Shown in pieces: positions 12,417 through 24,811 of a stretch of 64,000 bases of DNA; the stretch's first letter is position 1; the number at the start of each line of letters is the position of its first letter. The DNA is from Zizania palustris (Eukaryota > Streptophyta > Magnoliopsida > Poales > Poaceae). A model generated the notes under the pieces. It did no database searches. It was not told where the DNA came from and saw only the letters and a program-made list of their open reading frames with translations. The translations under genes and the position numbers were made by a program. The stretch spans positions 88,158,162 through 88,222,161 of the forward strand of contig JAAALK010000079.1 of NCBI GenBank assembly GCA_019279435.1. The letters run 5' to 3'.

Positions 12417-15400
12417 TGTAACACCCCAAATTTTCAATACAATAAAAATATTATTAAATTCAATTTCCTGGAATATATATTTCTGAAAATACTTTAAATA
12501 CCCTTTTATACCCAATTGAACTACAGCATAGAGTAGATGGCCAAATTAGGAGGTGAAACTTTTTGTATATGATCCTAAGACCAAGATGTATTTTTGAGAA
12601 TTTTTATAAATTTTTACCAACCTTGGAAGTAGCCCTGAGATTTTAATCTATTTTCTGGAATTATTTTTAATCAGAAATGTTTTAAAACAGTAATGGGCTC
12701 CCCTCCCTCCTTTCTCTCTCTCCCGGCCGGCCCAGCCCACTCCTCTCCCACGCGCGCCTTCTGACCAGTGGAGCCCACCCGTCAGTGACCCCCTCTCCTC
12801 TCTCGCGCGCACCCGACACCCCGACCCCACCTGTCGGCGCCAACCGTTTCACTCTCGCGCTCGAGCCAGCCCCACCCGTCAGTCGCCACTCCGCTCGCTC
12901 GCGCTCACTGGCCAGTGGCCCCCGCCTGTCAGATCCTTCGTCTCCGCGAGATCCGCCCCCAAATCCCCCCCCCTCGCTGGCCGACGCAATAACGCGCCTC
13001 GGATCCGTTGCCCCCGACCCCCTTCCCTCAAATTGAGCCCGGCATTCAAAGCCCCGCGCTCTGGTGACCGTTTCCCCCATTAAACCCAGCCCGATTGCGT
13101 CCAGGTTCGATGAATCTGCATGCCACCCGAACCTCGCCGGCGTTTAAACGTGTTAACCCTCGGCCACCATCAATTGCGCCCCCTCTGCCCCCGCCGGCGA
13201 CCCTATTTAAACCCCCCGACCACCCGCATTTCACCCCCACGCTTACACGTTGCGAGAACGCACAGAATGCCCTCACTCCAAGTTTTAGCGCACCACCGCC
13301 GTCACCTCTTCAGCCGTCGCTCGCCGTCGCCGGAGTCCTTCTCCATCCTCGCCGACCGCACCGCTGTGACCACAAGGACGACCCCGACCTCGGCCACCCC
13401 TCCGCCAACGTCGAACCCCGCCGGAACACCATCGCCGACGAGGAGCCCGAACAGCTTCGTCGTCTACCCTCGTCGTCGACCGCTTCCCGTCGACTCCTCG
13501 CCTCGCCTAAGGTACCGTCGTGACCGCCGTAATGCCCTCTTTCCATTTCTAGGCTTAGATAGGACCCTAGTCGCTCGCCGTGGCCCTTGGCCCGCTCGTC
13601 GTGGCCCCTGGCCCGCTCGCCGTCGCCGGAGAAGACGACTGGCACGGGTCGAGTACCCGTGCCGTGTCGGATCTTCTCCCGACCGTGCGATCGCGATCGG
13701 ATGGCGCGTGTGAGCCCACGTACGCGATCTAATCCGCACCGTCGGATCTGGTCAAAGCGTTACGTTTTAATCTCGCGCGTCCATTTCCATTTAAAACCCG
13801 CGATCGATCTCGTGCGTCCACGTAGTACCCTTTCGCACGTTTTAATCCTCGCCGTCCATTATAACTTAAGCGCCCCGCCTCATCTGCGCACGTTGGATCT
13901 GGATCCAACGGTCCAGATCGACCCGGTGCACGCGCACAGTGCGCGGGTTCACCGTGGGCCTGGCTCACCGTGGACCCGAGGGGTTTAAAAATTGAAAATG
14001 AATTTCAGAAATACTTTTAAACTTGTAAAATTCATATCTGGCGCATTTGAACTCTAAAAATTGCCATTCCAATTTCAGAAAATTCATAATATTCTCCTCT
14101 ACATGTTTATGCAATAAAAACAGTAGGTTTACTTTGGACATTTCATGTTTATTTAAATGGACATTCAAATACCCCTAGGTTAAAAATGTAAATTTAAATT
14201 ATTTAAATTCCAGTAAAGTTTGTATTTATTTATTTCCTGTTGATATGAACAAATCACTAAGTTTTCTATGAAACTTTCATTTTAAATTTATTAGAGAACT
14301 TAAAAATGAGAATAACCCCTTTTAAAACCCTCTTTCAAAGGACAACACTTTATTTTAATTTCTTTTAAAAATTTATAAACTGAATTTCAGAACCCTAACA
14401 ACTTGATTTATTTTTAATTATTCAAACCAACTTAAACCTATGTGATTATTATGCGATGTTATATTGTTTGGTTGAATGTTGTATTCATTTTATTTTACTT
14501 TACTATATCAAAAAGACTACGACGTCGCCGAGGAGCCGGAATACTTCCCGGAAGTCCCTCCCTCGCCCTTTGCTGAACAAGGCAAGTCACCAAACCAATC
14601 TTTTGAGCATATTGAACCCATGTTTGATTAAACTATCACTAAAACACATAGGTTATATATGCATTAGTCAAATGAACCCTTACAATATATTTATTTAGGA
14701 TCCCCCGACCTTGATGTGCAACCCAAGCCATGCTCTCTAGCCTAAACTCCTTGTCACCATATGATAAATGTTATTAGCTAGTGTCCAATGTATCGACACG
14801 ATCGCTATAGGATAAAAATGAGTCGTAGTACATGGTTCTACTATATGATCCCCAATGTTTCTTATCTATGGAATTCTGTCAGTGTTGGAGTTGTGGCTAT
14901 GAGTGAATGCATGGTGGGTTCCGGGTGCAAGCTAGGGCATTGGTCGGTAGCACCCGGGGCACTATAAGGACCGGTCTGAGGGATCCGTTGCAATACACTT
15001 ACGTACTAACCACAAGTCTAGTGGGTAAGTCCTAACTAAGGTATGGATTGTTCCAAACCGAGGCCACCATTTGGAGATGGGTCAAGTTGCACCTGCGGGT
15101 GACTTGTACCAATGTGGCGCAAAAGGGGGTGCGACGTTAGCCGGGATGCGGCCCGGTGCGCCGGCGAAACCTAGAGCGGGTGGTTATCGCTTGGAACATT
15201 TCATGTCGAGGTTTTGGCACGAGTTCCCGTGGTATGGGTCATCTCGTTTGGGATGAGTGCGTGCCTTGTGGGTACAGTAGTACATCTCTGATCAGAGTCT
15301 TCAATCTTTTCGAAAAGCCGAGCCCACGGTCAAGGGCGGGTTGTGTGACATCCCCCAGTTAGTTTACTTTGAATATGTATGTGCATGATGGATTGACATG

Positions 15401-15882
15401 TAAGGACTGTTGTGCGAGGAGGTAAAACGTACTCCTCGAGTTAGCTGATGTTGTTGTTATTCATGTTTACTTTTCCGCATGACTAAAAATATGGTTACAC
15501 TAAATGCAATAACTGAAACTGTACTTTTACGCAATGTTAGCCATTACCCTTCCTTGTTTATTATCCTGCATTATTACATGCATTTGCGGTGGCTTGTTGA
15601 GTACTTTTTGTACTCATACCCGTTGGACCCCACAGAGGATGCTTACTATGAGGACGGTCTGGAGTAGCGACCCAGTCGAGAAGAAAAATCCTGAAGAAGG
15701 TGTTCGTCATGCCGCTGTTTAATTATTTTATTACTGTTTTTACTAAGACTTTGATGTAATAAATATGGTCTGCGTACCATGAATACTGTCGTATGTACGA
15801 TTGTCGCATGATGAACCTCTTGTATTATTGTTTTTCTATGGAAATTCAATAATGTCTCGATTTGATAAATCGGGGCCCTACA
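12417..15882 (+). repeat. 3' LTR of Tekay-type element (3466 bp)
   Basis: Second copy of 3357-6802. It carries a 21-bp tandem duplication near 13585-13605 that the 5' LTR lacks, and small homopolymer length differences. Substitutions between the two copies are concentrated in the CpG-rich block at about 12797-13912; the rest is almost identical. Confidence 0.95.
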
Positions 15883-15887
15883 CGCCC
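15883..15887. repeat. Target-site duplication, right (CGCCC)
   Basis: Exact repeat of 3352-3356. Confidence 0.95.
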
Positions 15888-16030
15888 CGACAAAGCTAAG
15901 CAACAAATGGGAAGGCCCATACATTGTGATCGGCTCTGGCTGACCAGGTTCCTACCGTCTAGCTACCTTGGAAGGCGAGGACCTGAAGCACACTTGGCAC
16001 GTGGAGCACTTGAAGCGTTATTTCGCGTAG
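15888..16030 (+). pseudogene. C-terminal end of Tat pol, resumed after the Tekay-type insertion
   Basis: After removing the insertion and one CGCCC copy, the frame continues with the typical end of a Tat polyprotein (KWEGPYIV, YRLATLEGEDL, HVEHLKRYF) and stops at TAG 16028-16030. One further premature stop, TGA at 15941-15943, is best explained by CGA to TGA at a CpG. There is no chromodomain. Confidence 0.9.
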
Positions 16031-16163
16031 TTTGATAAGTGTCTTCCGACGCTGGCCGACGCTTGCCACTATTGTATCCAATCTTCAATCCAAATAGTAA
16101 TATCAGGTGAACGCTTTCAACCAAAGTGGACGCACTGCGATACCAAAGCATAGTTTCACCGCG

Positions 16164-16640
16164 CGATTCGGGTTCTGAGCTCCGGCTCGACGCACCCTCG
16201 ATTCGGGTTCCGAGCTCCAGCTCGACGCACCCTCGATTCGGGTTCCGGGCTCCGACTCGACGCACCCTCGAGTCGGGTTCCGAGCTTCGGCTCGACGCAC
16301 CCTATAGTCGGGTTCTGAGCTCCGGCTCGACGCACCCTCGATTTGGGTTCCGAGCTCCGGCTCTACGCACCCTCGATTCAGGTTCCGAGCTCCGGCTCGA
16401 CGCACCCTACAGTCGTGTTCCGAGCTCCGGCTCGACGCGCCCTCGATTCGGGTTCCGGGCTCCGGCTCGACGCACCCTCAATTCGGGTTCCGGGCTCCGG
16501 CTCGACGCACCCTCGAGTCGGGTTCCGAGCTCTGGCTCGACGCACCCTACAGTCGGGTTCTGAGCTCTGGCTCGACGCACCCTCGATTCGGGTTCCGAGC
16601 TCTGGCTCGACGCACCCTACAACCGGGCTCCGAGTTCCCG
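16164..16640 (+). repeat. Tandem array of about 13 copies of a 35-bp unit
   Basis: Units read roughly CGATTCGGGTTCCGAGCTCC followed by GGCTCGACGCACCCT. Variants with ACAGTC instead of CGATTC alternate along the array. Because 35 is not a multiple of 3 and the unit lacks stops, long ORFs appear on both strands with a 35-residue super-period; these are not genes. The array lies in the Tat 3' untranslated region. Confidence 0.93.
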
Positions 16641-17351
16641 TACCATACAACCTAGTTTTTCCGCCTTCTTCACTACTGTTCGCACCCAGTCGACAAGTCG
16701 TCTGCCCGCGAAGGAGGGGGGAGAAGGAGCAAGGAAGAAGGCGTAGATTATTGGCATCATCAATACAATATTCGTTATGAATCAAAGCAAGAGAAGCTAA
16801 GTGAAGTCTTCGTCCAAGCCAAGCAGGAATCGGAAGCCTCTTCGGTCCGGGCAGTCACCCGGGCCGGAGCCTGCCCTCTGAGACTAGACTTCTCTTTCTT
16901 CTTCTGCCTTTTCTCTTCTTTCTTTAGGGCGCAAAAGGTCCTTTGATCTTCTTGCAATTGAGCCCAGCTACGCAAACCTTTGTCCCCAGACGGTGCTTCG
17001 TCCGGACCAACTTCCGCGTCAGACCAATCCACCGGTTCAAGCGACGAGGACGGAGCTCGGGGCTCTTTCTCTTCTTCTTTAATTAGGCTAAGAACCCCTT
17101 GGAGAACCTCCGGGTCTGCATACCCGTCGCTACCTCGGGGAAGGACGAAATGAGCGGGCCAGTTAGCCCTAAGGGCTTCGAGAATAGCCCATCAGTGCCG
17201 AAGGGCTCTGTCAGGCTCGAGCACCTCAACGTCGTAATCACGAGTGGAGCAGACACCCTGAATAGTTCCCGAAAAGCAAATTATCCTTTATTAATGCATT
17301 AATAAGTTTCTAAACTATTACAAGATTTGCAGCACAAGGACCCTAAGGAGA
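16641..17351. other. Tat 3' region, non-coding
   Basis: Mixed-composition sequence between the 35-bp array and the end of the antisense ORF. I see no supported gene here. Confidence 0.6.
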
Positions 17352-17642
17352 CTACACCTTCGGGTCCGGTTGGCACGCCGTGGCTGAAGGCTTCAGAAGG
17401 GCCGGAGGTTCGCTCGAACGAAGGGCCTCGTCTAGCCAGGCCTTAACCGCGTCAGGGCCCTCGGCTTGCCAGGTCGCCTGAAGGACTCTCCAGGACCGAT
17501 CGACCGCCGGGCTCGGCGAGAGGAGGTGGCTCCCCCCGAAGGCGACAGGGTGAGGGCTCGAAGCCGAAGGAAGGGGGCTGCCGGACGCCTTGAGGTGTCG
17601 AAGGATCCCAAGCACAGGTACCCGGGCTGATACCTCACCGTA
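17352..17642 (-). pseudogene. C-terminal part of Tat antisense ORF
   Basis: Read on the minus strand, this continues the frame that is interrupted at 24812 by the gag-only element: the codon at the junction rejoins when the insertion and one CCGTA copy are removed. It encodes about 95 residues (LGILRHLKASGSPL, AWLDEALRSSEPPALL) and ends at 17352. See the entry for 24807-27704. Confidence 0.8.
17638..17642. repeat. Target-site duplication, left (CCGTA)
   Basis: Repeated exactly at 24807-24811. Confidence 0.93.
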
Positions 17643-19166
17643 TGTAGGACCGAAGGTAGCGACCAGAGGGGGGTGAATTGGCGCCTAAAAAATTCTTGCT
17701 AAACTATAAACTAATCCTAACACCCAAACAAACCCCGACAAACAAACAATAGTAGCAAAGTGAATTAAGGAACTAAAATTGTCTAGCCCCCCAAAAAAAT
17801 TAATCGGTGTCCTAATTAAAAAGATATTTAAAAATAGTCTAAATAAAAATACTGCAGTAAATAAAACATCTAGATATATCACTAAATATTTAAAATGTAG
17901 TCTAGAAATGCGATACTGATTAAATAAATAATACACGAATCATTCAGAAATTAATCCAAAAATAATTCTAAAATATTTCACGTAAAACTAGAATAAAATA
18001 TTACTGCGAATAATAATCTAATTAATTTTTTTATATGAGCAGATTAAAAATACTTAAATAAAAATAAGTACACACTAATACTGTTTTTGCAGATAACAAT
18101 TTAATCACGAAATTTCTAAACAGATATGTAACTAATTAATAATAGATAAATATTGGTTTTATCAAAAAACTGAAAAATAGGGGACATGCATTTCAATCTG
18201 CGACGCTGCACCGTGAAAAAAAGTCTCATGTCACCGGCCAAATCACTTGAGCAAATACGCCTCGGTTTGCGTGCCAAAGGAGAAAAAAAAAATTACCGTC
18301 GTGTGCAGTCCTACCGTGCACAAGAAAAAAACTCTCCCGAAGCCGTGTATCGTTGGCTATGCTGCTGTGGCTGCAAATGCTGCCGTGCTGCGCAGCCGGT
18401 CACGCGTCTGCGTGCGGAAAAGCTGGAGCTGCACCGGCGCGGGCGCAGGCGGCCAGGCGCGCGTCAGATGCTGCCAAAAGTTGCAGGCGGCCAGGCGCGG
18501 TGGGAAATGATCTTGTTGCCAATTGAAAAGCAGTCTTTGTTGCGCCGGAAGAACGGAGAAGACGAACGAATAAAACATGGACTATAGATTGATCTGAAAC
18601 AAAAACAGTCATCTATCCCAAGGGGATAGGGGCCTATTTATAAGCAAATCCTAATACATGAAAAGACTACTTTACCCTCGGATAAAATAAACTGACTCTA
18701 AAATAAATTCCAAAAAATACTAAAATATTCTTAGAAAAATTAACTGACTCGAATAAAAATATTCTAAACTTAAAAACTAAATATTAATATCCTAAAAATG
18801 AAATAATGATAGATTGTCAGTTTTACGCCGAAACTGACAAAGCGTCCACCGTCTTCGCACCGGGTACCCGGATTGGGCCGACCCGACCCCGTAGCTCCCT
18901 CAGCCCGGTAATCGCTCGCCGCCCGTGTACCTGAGTCAAATCCAGTCAACAGACCAGTGGATCCTCTGCCGCTCCTAGCCATGTACCCGGATTGGGCCAG
19001 CCCGACTCCGCGGCTCCTCTGCCCGGCCGTCGCTCACTGCCCGTGTACCTGAGTCACATGCGCCTCAGACTCGGCAGGTCTTCATCTCTCTCTTCCTTTG
19101 ACTTCTATTGACAATCACTCATCATATCTAGAATATCAAAACCATATTCTTCAACATGGTTTCTCA
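17643..19166 (-). repeat. 3' LTR (left) of gag-only element, 1524 bp
   Basis: On the plus strand it runs from TGTAGGACCG to GGTTTCTCA. It contains two segments of about 80-90 bp each that are missing from the right copy, around 17778-17865 and 18530-18625. Otherwise it is highly similar to 23452-24806. Confidence 0.92.
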
Positions 19167-19182
19167 ATCTCCCCCTTGATGA
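19167..19182 (-). promoter_or_regulatory. Polypurine tract of gag-only element
   Basis: On the minus strand, ATCAAGGGGGAGAT precedes the start of the 3' LTR. Confidence 0.75.
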
Positions 19183-19294
19183 GTGCATTGTCAACACCCT
19201 TTTCAGCTCATCTCTAGAACCTGCAAAACATGTGGAAACAGAAAAACAAAGACAAACGAAAATAGAAGAAAAAAAATAAAAGTTTAATCCTAAT

Positions 19295-19446
19295 GACCAA
19301 AAGCCAAACAGAAGCAAGAAACAAGGTCATTATGGTTAACCAAAAATAAAGACTCAAAAGTAAGTGCAACGACCAAAAGCCAAACAGAAGCAAGAAACAC
19401 GGTCATTATGGTTAACCAAAAATAAAGACTCAAAAGTAAGTGCAAT
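19295..19446. repeat. Two-copy tandem duplication, 76-bp unit
   Basis: The unit beginning GACCAAAAGCCAAACAG at 19295 is repeated from 19371 with very few changes. It lies in the non-coding internal region of the gag-only element. Confidence 0.9.
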
Positions 19447-20637
19447 CTCAGAATTACCAACAAGGAACTCCGGAACTCCTCCTGAAATAAATCCCAAAGA
19501 AAGCCAAAAATATATCCAAAATTTCTCCCCCTTGTTGACAATTGGACTCATCAAGTGAGACTAAATGCACTTTAAAGAGACATAAACACAAACTCCCCCT
19601 GAAATGCAGCTCCCCCTCAAAATATGCTATGAATGTAGATGGGGTGCAGGTGGAGTGTTAAAAGCATGCTTCTTAGATATGATTGACTGCTATTACAACA
19701 TCTAACAGGTATAGCAAAAGATATACTGTCTAAGATACATGATATGATCAGTGTAACAGATGATATCTAAAGAAAGTCATTAGCACACATTTTTTAATTT
19801 TTGTAAACAAAAGCATCACCACATATTCTAGTTGACAAGCAAGGTAAAACATGATATGCAAAAGCTAACTGATATCTACCAAGATAAGCATTGTCCAAAA
19901 CAAAGTGCTTCAGTAAACCTGTCATCTTTTTAAATTTTTCAGACCTTTTTTTAATATTTTTCATTTCTGCCAGGGGTTATTTGCATGTCAAACCTTATGC
20001 TAACCGACCAAGTCAAGCCTAGGCCAGAACTGGACCATCAGAAGCTTAAGACATTGGTCTTGGCATACATTACACCGTCCTAGTTCATACCAAAGTGCTA
20101 TGGTAAGCAGTCCAGAACAATGCAATGCGACAAAGCAAACCCACCTGGATCTTTTCTAATAATCATAAAAATGCGTAAATTTTTCATTTTTCTAAATTTT
20201 TATCATTTTTATAGCACATTTTTCATATTTAAAGCATATAAATGTCCAAGTTGCATATCTGCATCTAAGTAAGAATCTAGCTACAAGGCATGTAAAAGAT
20301 AGCGAAAGCATTCAGCCTACACATGCTAGTTACCAGAAGCAATGGTGATCATTTTTCAACTTTAAAGCATAAAAGCCATGCATATGACAAATATCAGATA
20401 TATCATGTGAACTGAACCAGAACATGATCATCGACAAGTAATCAACAAACATATACTAGCTAGAGAAAGTAAAGCAGATTAATCATATAGCAGAAGCAAG
20501 CTCAAAATGTGACTAATGATTATGCATGATATGAACGCACACAAAAAACTCAATAAAAATAAAGAAGAAAGAAAAACTGATACCGATGAAAAACTGACTC
20601 AAAATATCCTAAAAAAACACAGCTCCCAAAAACACGA
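19447..20637. other. AT-rich non-coding interior of gag-only element
   Basis: The space where pol would be expected in an autonomous element. It has no open frame of note and no retroviral enzyme motif. Confidence 0.7.
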
Positions 20638-23385
20638 TCAATAATCATGAGTGGAAACAAACGGTCCAACGCTAGGTTTGGCAAAGGTGTTAAACCAGTG
20701 TCGAGCCATCTGCTCGTATGTAGGAAAACAAAAGGAATCATATGAGTCTGGACCAAAACGCGGATCAAAGCGCGGTCCTCTGTTCTGCCTAAAATCACGG
20801 TCACGAGGTCCAAAACCGTATACCGAACGATATGGAACTCTGCCGGAACGAAAACCACCCTCTGGAGCACGATCATAAAAACCGTCTCCTCTACCACCAC
20901 CTACACGACGTGGCCTGGCCTCTAGCCTCTCTCTACGTCGAGGAACTTTCTGTCTACCACCCTGCTGGTAGAACTGCTCCTGCCCACCTCGAGCTCTCTC
21001 TGCTCGCTCAACCCGCTTCCTCCTGAAACAAAACTCCTCAAGATGCCCGTCTCTCTGACAAAACTCACAGTGATAGGTAGGCTTCTTGGGATGTGGTTTA
21101 GGCTTGGGATTCTTAGGCTTGGTGGTGTTTCGTGTATCATCTTTGGTGTGAGAGGGTCCAGGTAAAGAATCAAGAGAAGTATGAAGAGGTTTAGGCTTTG
21201 GAACCCATATTTGCTTCTTAGGTGGAGCTTTAGGTTGTTCTTGGAACACTCCATCCTTGGGCTGACTATCCTTAAAGGACTCAGTGGAGTGAGTCTTGGG
21301 ATATCTCTGTTCGGGAGTCATCTTACTCCACTCCACTGCACGGCTAATGGCGCTCTCAAAATCAGCCTTGGTATATGTGTAACCTACCCCAAAACCATCA
21401 TGTCTCTTGAACTGCTGGATCATCATGCCGAGTTGTGGCTCTTTAGCACTGATCCAACTTAGGATTGAACGGAGGTAAAAGTTCTCGTTCTAAACATCAG
21501 CTAGCTCCTCTCTCAAAGAAGCTAACACCTCCACCTGAGACAAGCAGATCTCACACTATTTATTAACTTTGACAGACTTCTCAGCTTTTAGCTTGATCAA
21601 TTCCATTCTAATGGACAAGCAGTTCTCACAAACAGTGGGTGGAACTGACAAAGTCTCAAGCTCTAGCTTAGTCTTCTCCAACTCAGCCCTCACTCCAGCT
21701 AATTCGCTCAACTGCTCATCACTCTTGGCTCTCAGCTCAGCTATACTAGCTAAATGAGATGGGCAGTCTACAAAAGGTGCGACGACAGTGGCATGAGCAT
21801 CTTATAGCTCCTGCTGAGCGCTCTCAAGCTCAGTGGCCAATGCGTCTCTCTCATCTACTCTCTCTGTGTACCTGGACTTAAGAGTTGTCAGGTCACACAA
21901 CAAAACATCACAGTTAGGACACTCACCACTATCACCCAAGCGAGTGGAAGAAGACAAACTCTCAATCTTGTCATTCGCCGTGGCTAGCTCACTCTCAAGT
22001 TCATCTATCCTCTTCTTAGCCCCTCTAAGCAGTTTCTCCAGATACTTCAACTCCTCATTGTTCTGTTCTAATAAATTAACAACTTCTTGTTCATAGGATG
22101 ATACCTTCTCATCATCGTCGTTGTCGGAGTCGTCGGAGGAGTCCTTTTCTTTCTTCTCCCCAAGAGCCATTGAGCAGAAGCTCATGTGGGATCTTCGGCT
22201 GTGGCGTGAGCGACTCTTCGGCTTGTCCCCGAAGCCCATGAAACAGAGGCCCGCCGGATTGTCCTTGTCCTTCCCCTTCCTGATCATGATATCTTCATCA
22301 CTTGAACTTGAAGACGAGGAGGAAGACGAGGATCTCTTGGAGTATCTTTTCTCCATCTCGGCGAAGAAGGTCTTGTCTCGCTTCTTGTTCTCACGCCTGT
22401 AGTCTTTCAGAGCCTTTCGAAAAAATTTTGTCTTGGGCTTGCCCTTCGTGGAATTATCGTACTTGCCGGAGTTGTAGGAGTTGCCGCCGGTTCCCTTCTT
22501 GTAATTCTTCTGCTTGGGGCAGTCGGCGATGAAATGACCTGGATCACCACACTCAAAGCATCTGGATTTTATGCAGTGTCTCTTAAACATTCGCTTATCA
22601 TAGACACGTCGCACCCGGTTGTTAAACAGGCACAAATCATCATCTCCTAGAGTATCAAGTTGTTCCTCGGAGATAGACATCAAAGAAAAAGCAATACAAC
22701 TCATGGTATTAGGATCAGCCGACGGTGTCGCAAGCGCCAGAGTCTTTGAACCAGAATCAGTGAGATTTGATCTCAACTGAATATCGACCTCTGAGGCCTT
22801 GAGCTTACTAAAAAGCTCTACGATGGTCAAGGTATCGTAAGACGCGCTCTCAACAATAGAAGAAACCTTGATCTCCCATATCTTAGGGTCCAAGGTATGG
22901 AGAACCTTAAGCGCCTGTTCATGATCTGAGACCAGCTGATCACGTTCGGCCTTGTTGACGCGAAGCTTGTTTATGATCGATTGAAAATGACCAAACAAGG
23001 CCTCAACAGTCTCACCCGGCTTTTGTGAGAAATTTTCATACTCACGCCGGTAGGTCTGATATAGTCTAGCCTTGACCTGAGCTGTCCCCTCATGGTGTGC
23101 CTGGAGGGTAGCCCAGATCTCTCTAGCAGTGGTGAGATGGCTAACACGCTCGAACTCACTAGGACCTAGACCAGAAAATAAAATGTTCACCGCCTTACTA
23201 TTATTTTGATGTTGGGTAATTACATTTTCAGCAGTATCCGCAGCAATAGTCGTTATAGTGAAATTAGGATGCACACAAATCTCCCATATGTCCGAGCTCT
23301 GGCTCATAAGGTATGCTCGCATGCGAGTCTTCCAATAAGTATAGCCAAAAGCCTCTAGGGATGGGATTTTACCTGAAAACGTCAT
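20638..23385 (-). pseudogene. Copia-type Gag with two zinc knuckles, three premature stops
   Basis: One minus-strand frame of about 915 codons runs from ATG at 23385 to the stop at 20638. It is broken by TAA 21799-21801, TAG 21556-21558 and TAG 21490-21492, without a frameshift. The N-terminal UBN2-like Gag domain spans about residues 1-230. A first knuckle CFECGDPGHFIADC lies near residue 277. A run of 11 serines followed by acidic and basic stretches lies near residue 370, then a long coiled coil begins at about residue 420. The C-terminal piece has a second knuckle CEFCQRDGHLEEFC and an Arg/Gly-rich tail. Gag packages the RNA. The first 527 residues could still be made. Confidence 0.87.
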
Positions 23386-23437
23386 GGTCACTACCTAGGT
23401 TTTAAATCGGTTAAGATATTTAGAAAAACCTAACCTC

Positions 23438-23449
23438 GCTCTGATACCA
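23438..23449 (-). promoter_or_regulatory. Primer-binding site of gag-only element
   Basis: On the minus strand TGGTATCAGAGC follows the 5' LTR by two bases. It matches initiator tRNA-Met. Confidence 0.88.
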
Positions 23450-23451
23450 CT

Positions 23452-24806
23452 TGTAGGACCGAAGATAGCGACCAGAGGGGGGTGAATGGGCGCCTAAAAA
23501 ATTCTTGCTAAACTATAAACTAATCCTAACACCCAAACAAACCCCGACAAACAAACAATAGTAGCAAAGTGAATTAAGGAACTAAAATTATAAAACACCT
23601 AGATATATCACTAAATATTTAAAATGTAGTCTAGAAATGCGATACTGATTAAATAAATAATACACGAATCATTCAGAAATTAATCCAAAAATAATTCTAA
23701 AATATTTCACGTAAAACTAGAATAAAATATTACTGCGAATAATAATCTAATTAATTTTTTTATATGAACAGATTAAAAATACTTAAATAAAATAAGTACA
23801 CACTAATACTGTTTTTGCAGATAACAATTTAATCACGAAATTTCTAAACAGATATGTAACTAATTAATAATAGATAAATATTGGTTTTATCAAAAAACTG
23901 AAAAATAGGGGACATGCATTTCAATCTGCGACGCTGCACCGTGAAAAAAAGTCTCATGTCACCGGCCAAATCACTTGAGCAAATACGCCTCGGTTTGCGT
24001 GCCAAAGGAGAAAAAAAAATTACCGCCGTGTGCAGTCCTACCGTGCACAAGAAAAAAAAACTCTCCCGAAGCCGTGTATCGTTGGCTATGCTGCTATGGC
24101 TGCAAATGCTGCTGTGCTGCGCAGCCGGTCACGCGTCTGCGTGCGGAAAAGCTGGAGCTGCACCGGCGCGGGCGCAGGCGGCCAGGCGCGCGTCAGATGC
24201 TGCCAAAAGTTGCAGGCGGCCAGGCGCGGTGGGAAATGATCTTGTTGCCAATTGAAAAGACTATTTATAGGGGCTTATTTATAGGCAAATCCTAATACAT
24301 GAAAAGACTACTTTACCCTCGGATAAAATAAACTGACTCTAAAATAAATTCCAAAAAATACTAAAATATTCTTAGAAAAATTAACTGACTCGAATAAAAA
24401 TATTCTAAACTTAAAAACTAAATATTAATATCCTAAAAATGAAATAATGATAGATTGTCAGTTTTACGCCGAAACTGACAAAGCGTCCACCGTCTTCGCA
24501 CCGGGTACCCGGATTGGGCCGACCCGACCCCGTAGCTCCCTCAGCCCGGCAATCGCTCGCCGCCCGTGTACCTGAGTCAAACCCAGTCAACAGACCAGTG
24601 GATCCTCTGCCGCTCCTAGCCATGTACCCGGATTGGGCCAGCCCGACTCCGCGGCTCCTCTGCCCGGCCGTCACTCACTGCCCGTGTACCTGAGTCACAT
24701 GCGCCTCAGACTCGGCAGGTCTTCATCTCTCTCTTCCTTTGATTCTGTTGACAATCACTCATCATATCTGGAATATCAAAACCATATTCTTCAACATGGT
24801 TTCTCA
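23452..24806 (-). repeat. 5' LTR (right) of gag-only element, 1355 bp
   Basis: Pairs with 17643-19166. It is shorter because of two internal deletions near 23590 and 24260. Confidence 0.92.
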
Positions 24807-24811
24807 CCGTA
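24807..24811. repeat. Target-site duplication, right (CCGTA)
   Basis: Exact repeat of 17638-17642. Confidence 0.93.

Larger units (their letters stand above)
3357..15882 (+). mobile_element. Tekay/Del-type Ty3 chromovirus, complete with both LTRs
   Basis: This 12,526-bp element starts TGTAACACC and ends CCCTACA. It has two LTRs of about 3.45 kb, a tRNA-iMet primer-binding site, an extra ORF, one gag-pol frame and a polypurine tract. The RT type, C-terminal chromodomain-like tail and very long LTRs fit the Tekay/Del lineage. A perfect CGCCC duplication flanks it. It interrupts the integrase-to-C-terminus part of the Tat element and is therefore younger than that element. Four in-frame stops make it non-autonomous in its present form. 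Confidence 0.95.
17643..24806 (-). mobile_element. Gag-only non-autonomous LTR retrotransposon (TR-GAG type, Copia-like gag)
   Basis: This 7,164-bp element has LTRs at both ends. On the minus strand they start TGAGAAACCA and end GGTCCTACA. A minus-strand PBS lies next to the right LTR and a polypurine tract next to the left LTR, and CCGTA is duplicated at both flanks. The only coding sequence is a long Copia-type gag; no protease, integrase, RT or RNase H is present in about 4.3 kb of internal sequence. This matches terminal-repeat elements with a GAG domain, which depend on pol supplied from elsewhere. It sits in the antisense ORF of the Tat element. Confidence 0.9.

Noticed and set aside
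16164..16640. CRISPR-like array
   Set aside because: The units are contiguous, without unique spacers, in plant nuclear DNA; no cas genes are present.
16126..16785. Ser/Arg/Pro-rich ORFs on both strands
   Set aside because: They are artefacts of the stop-free 35-bp tandem repeat.
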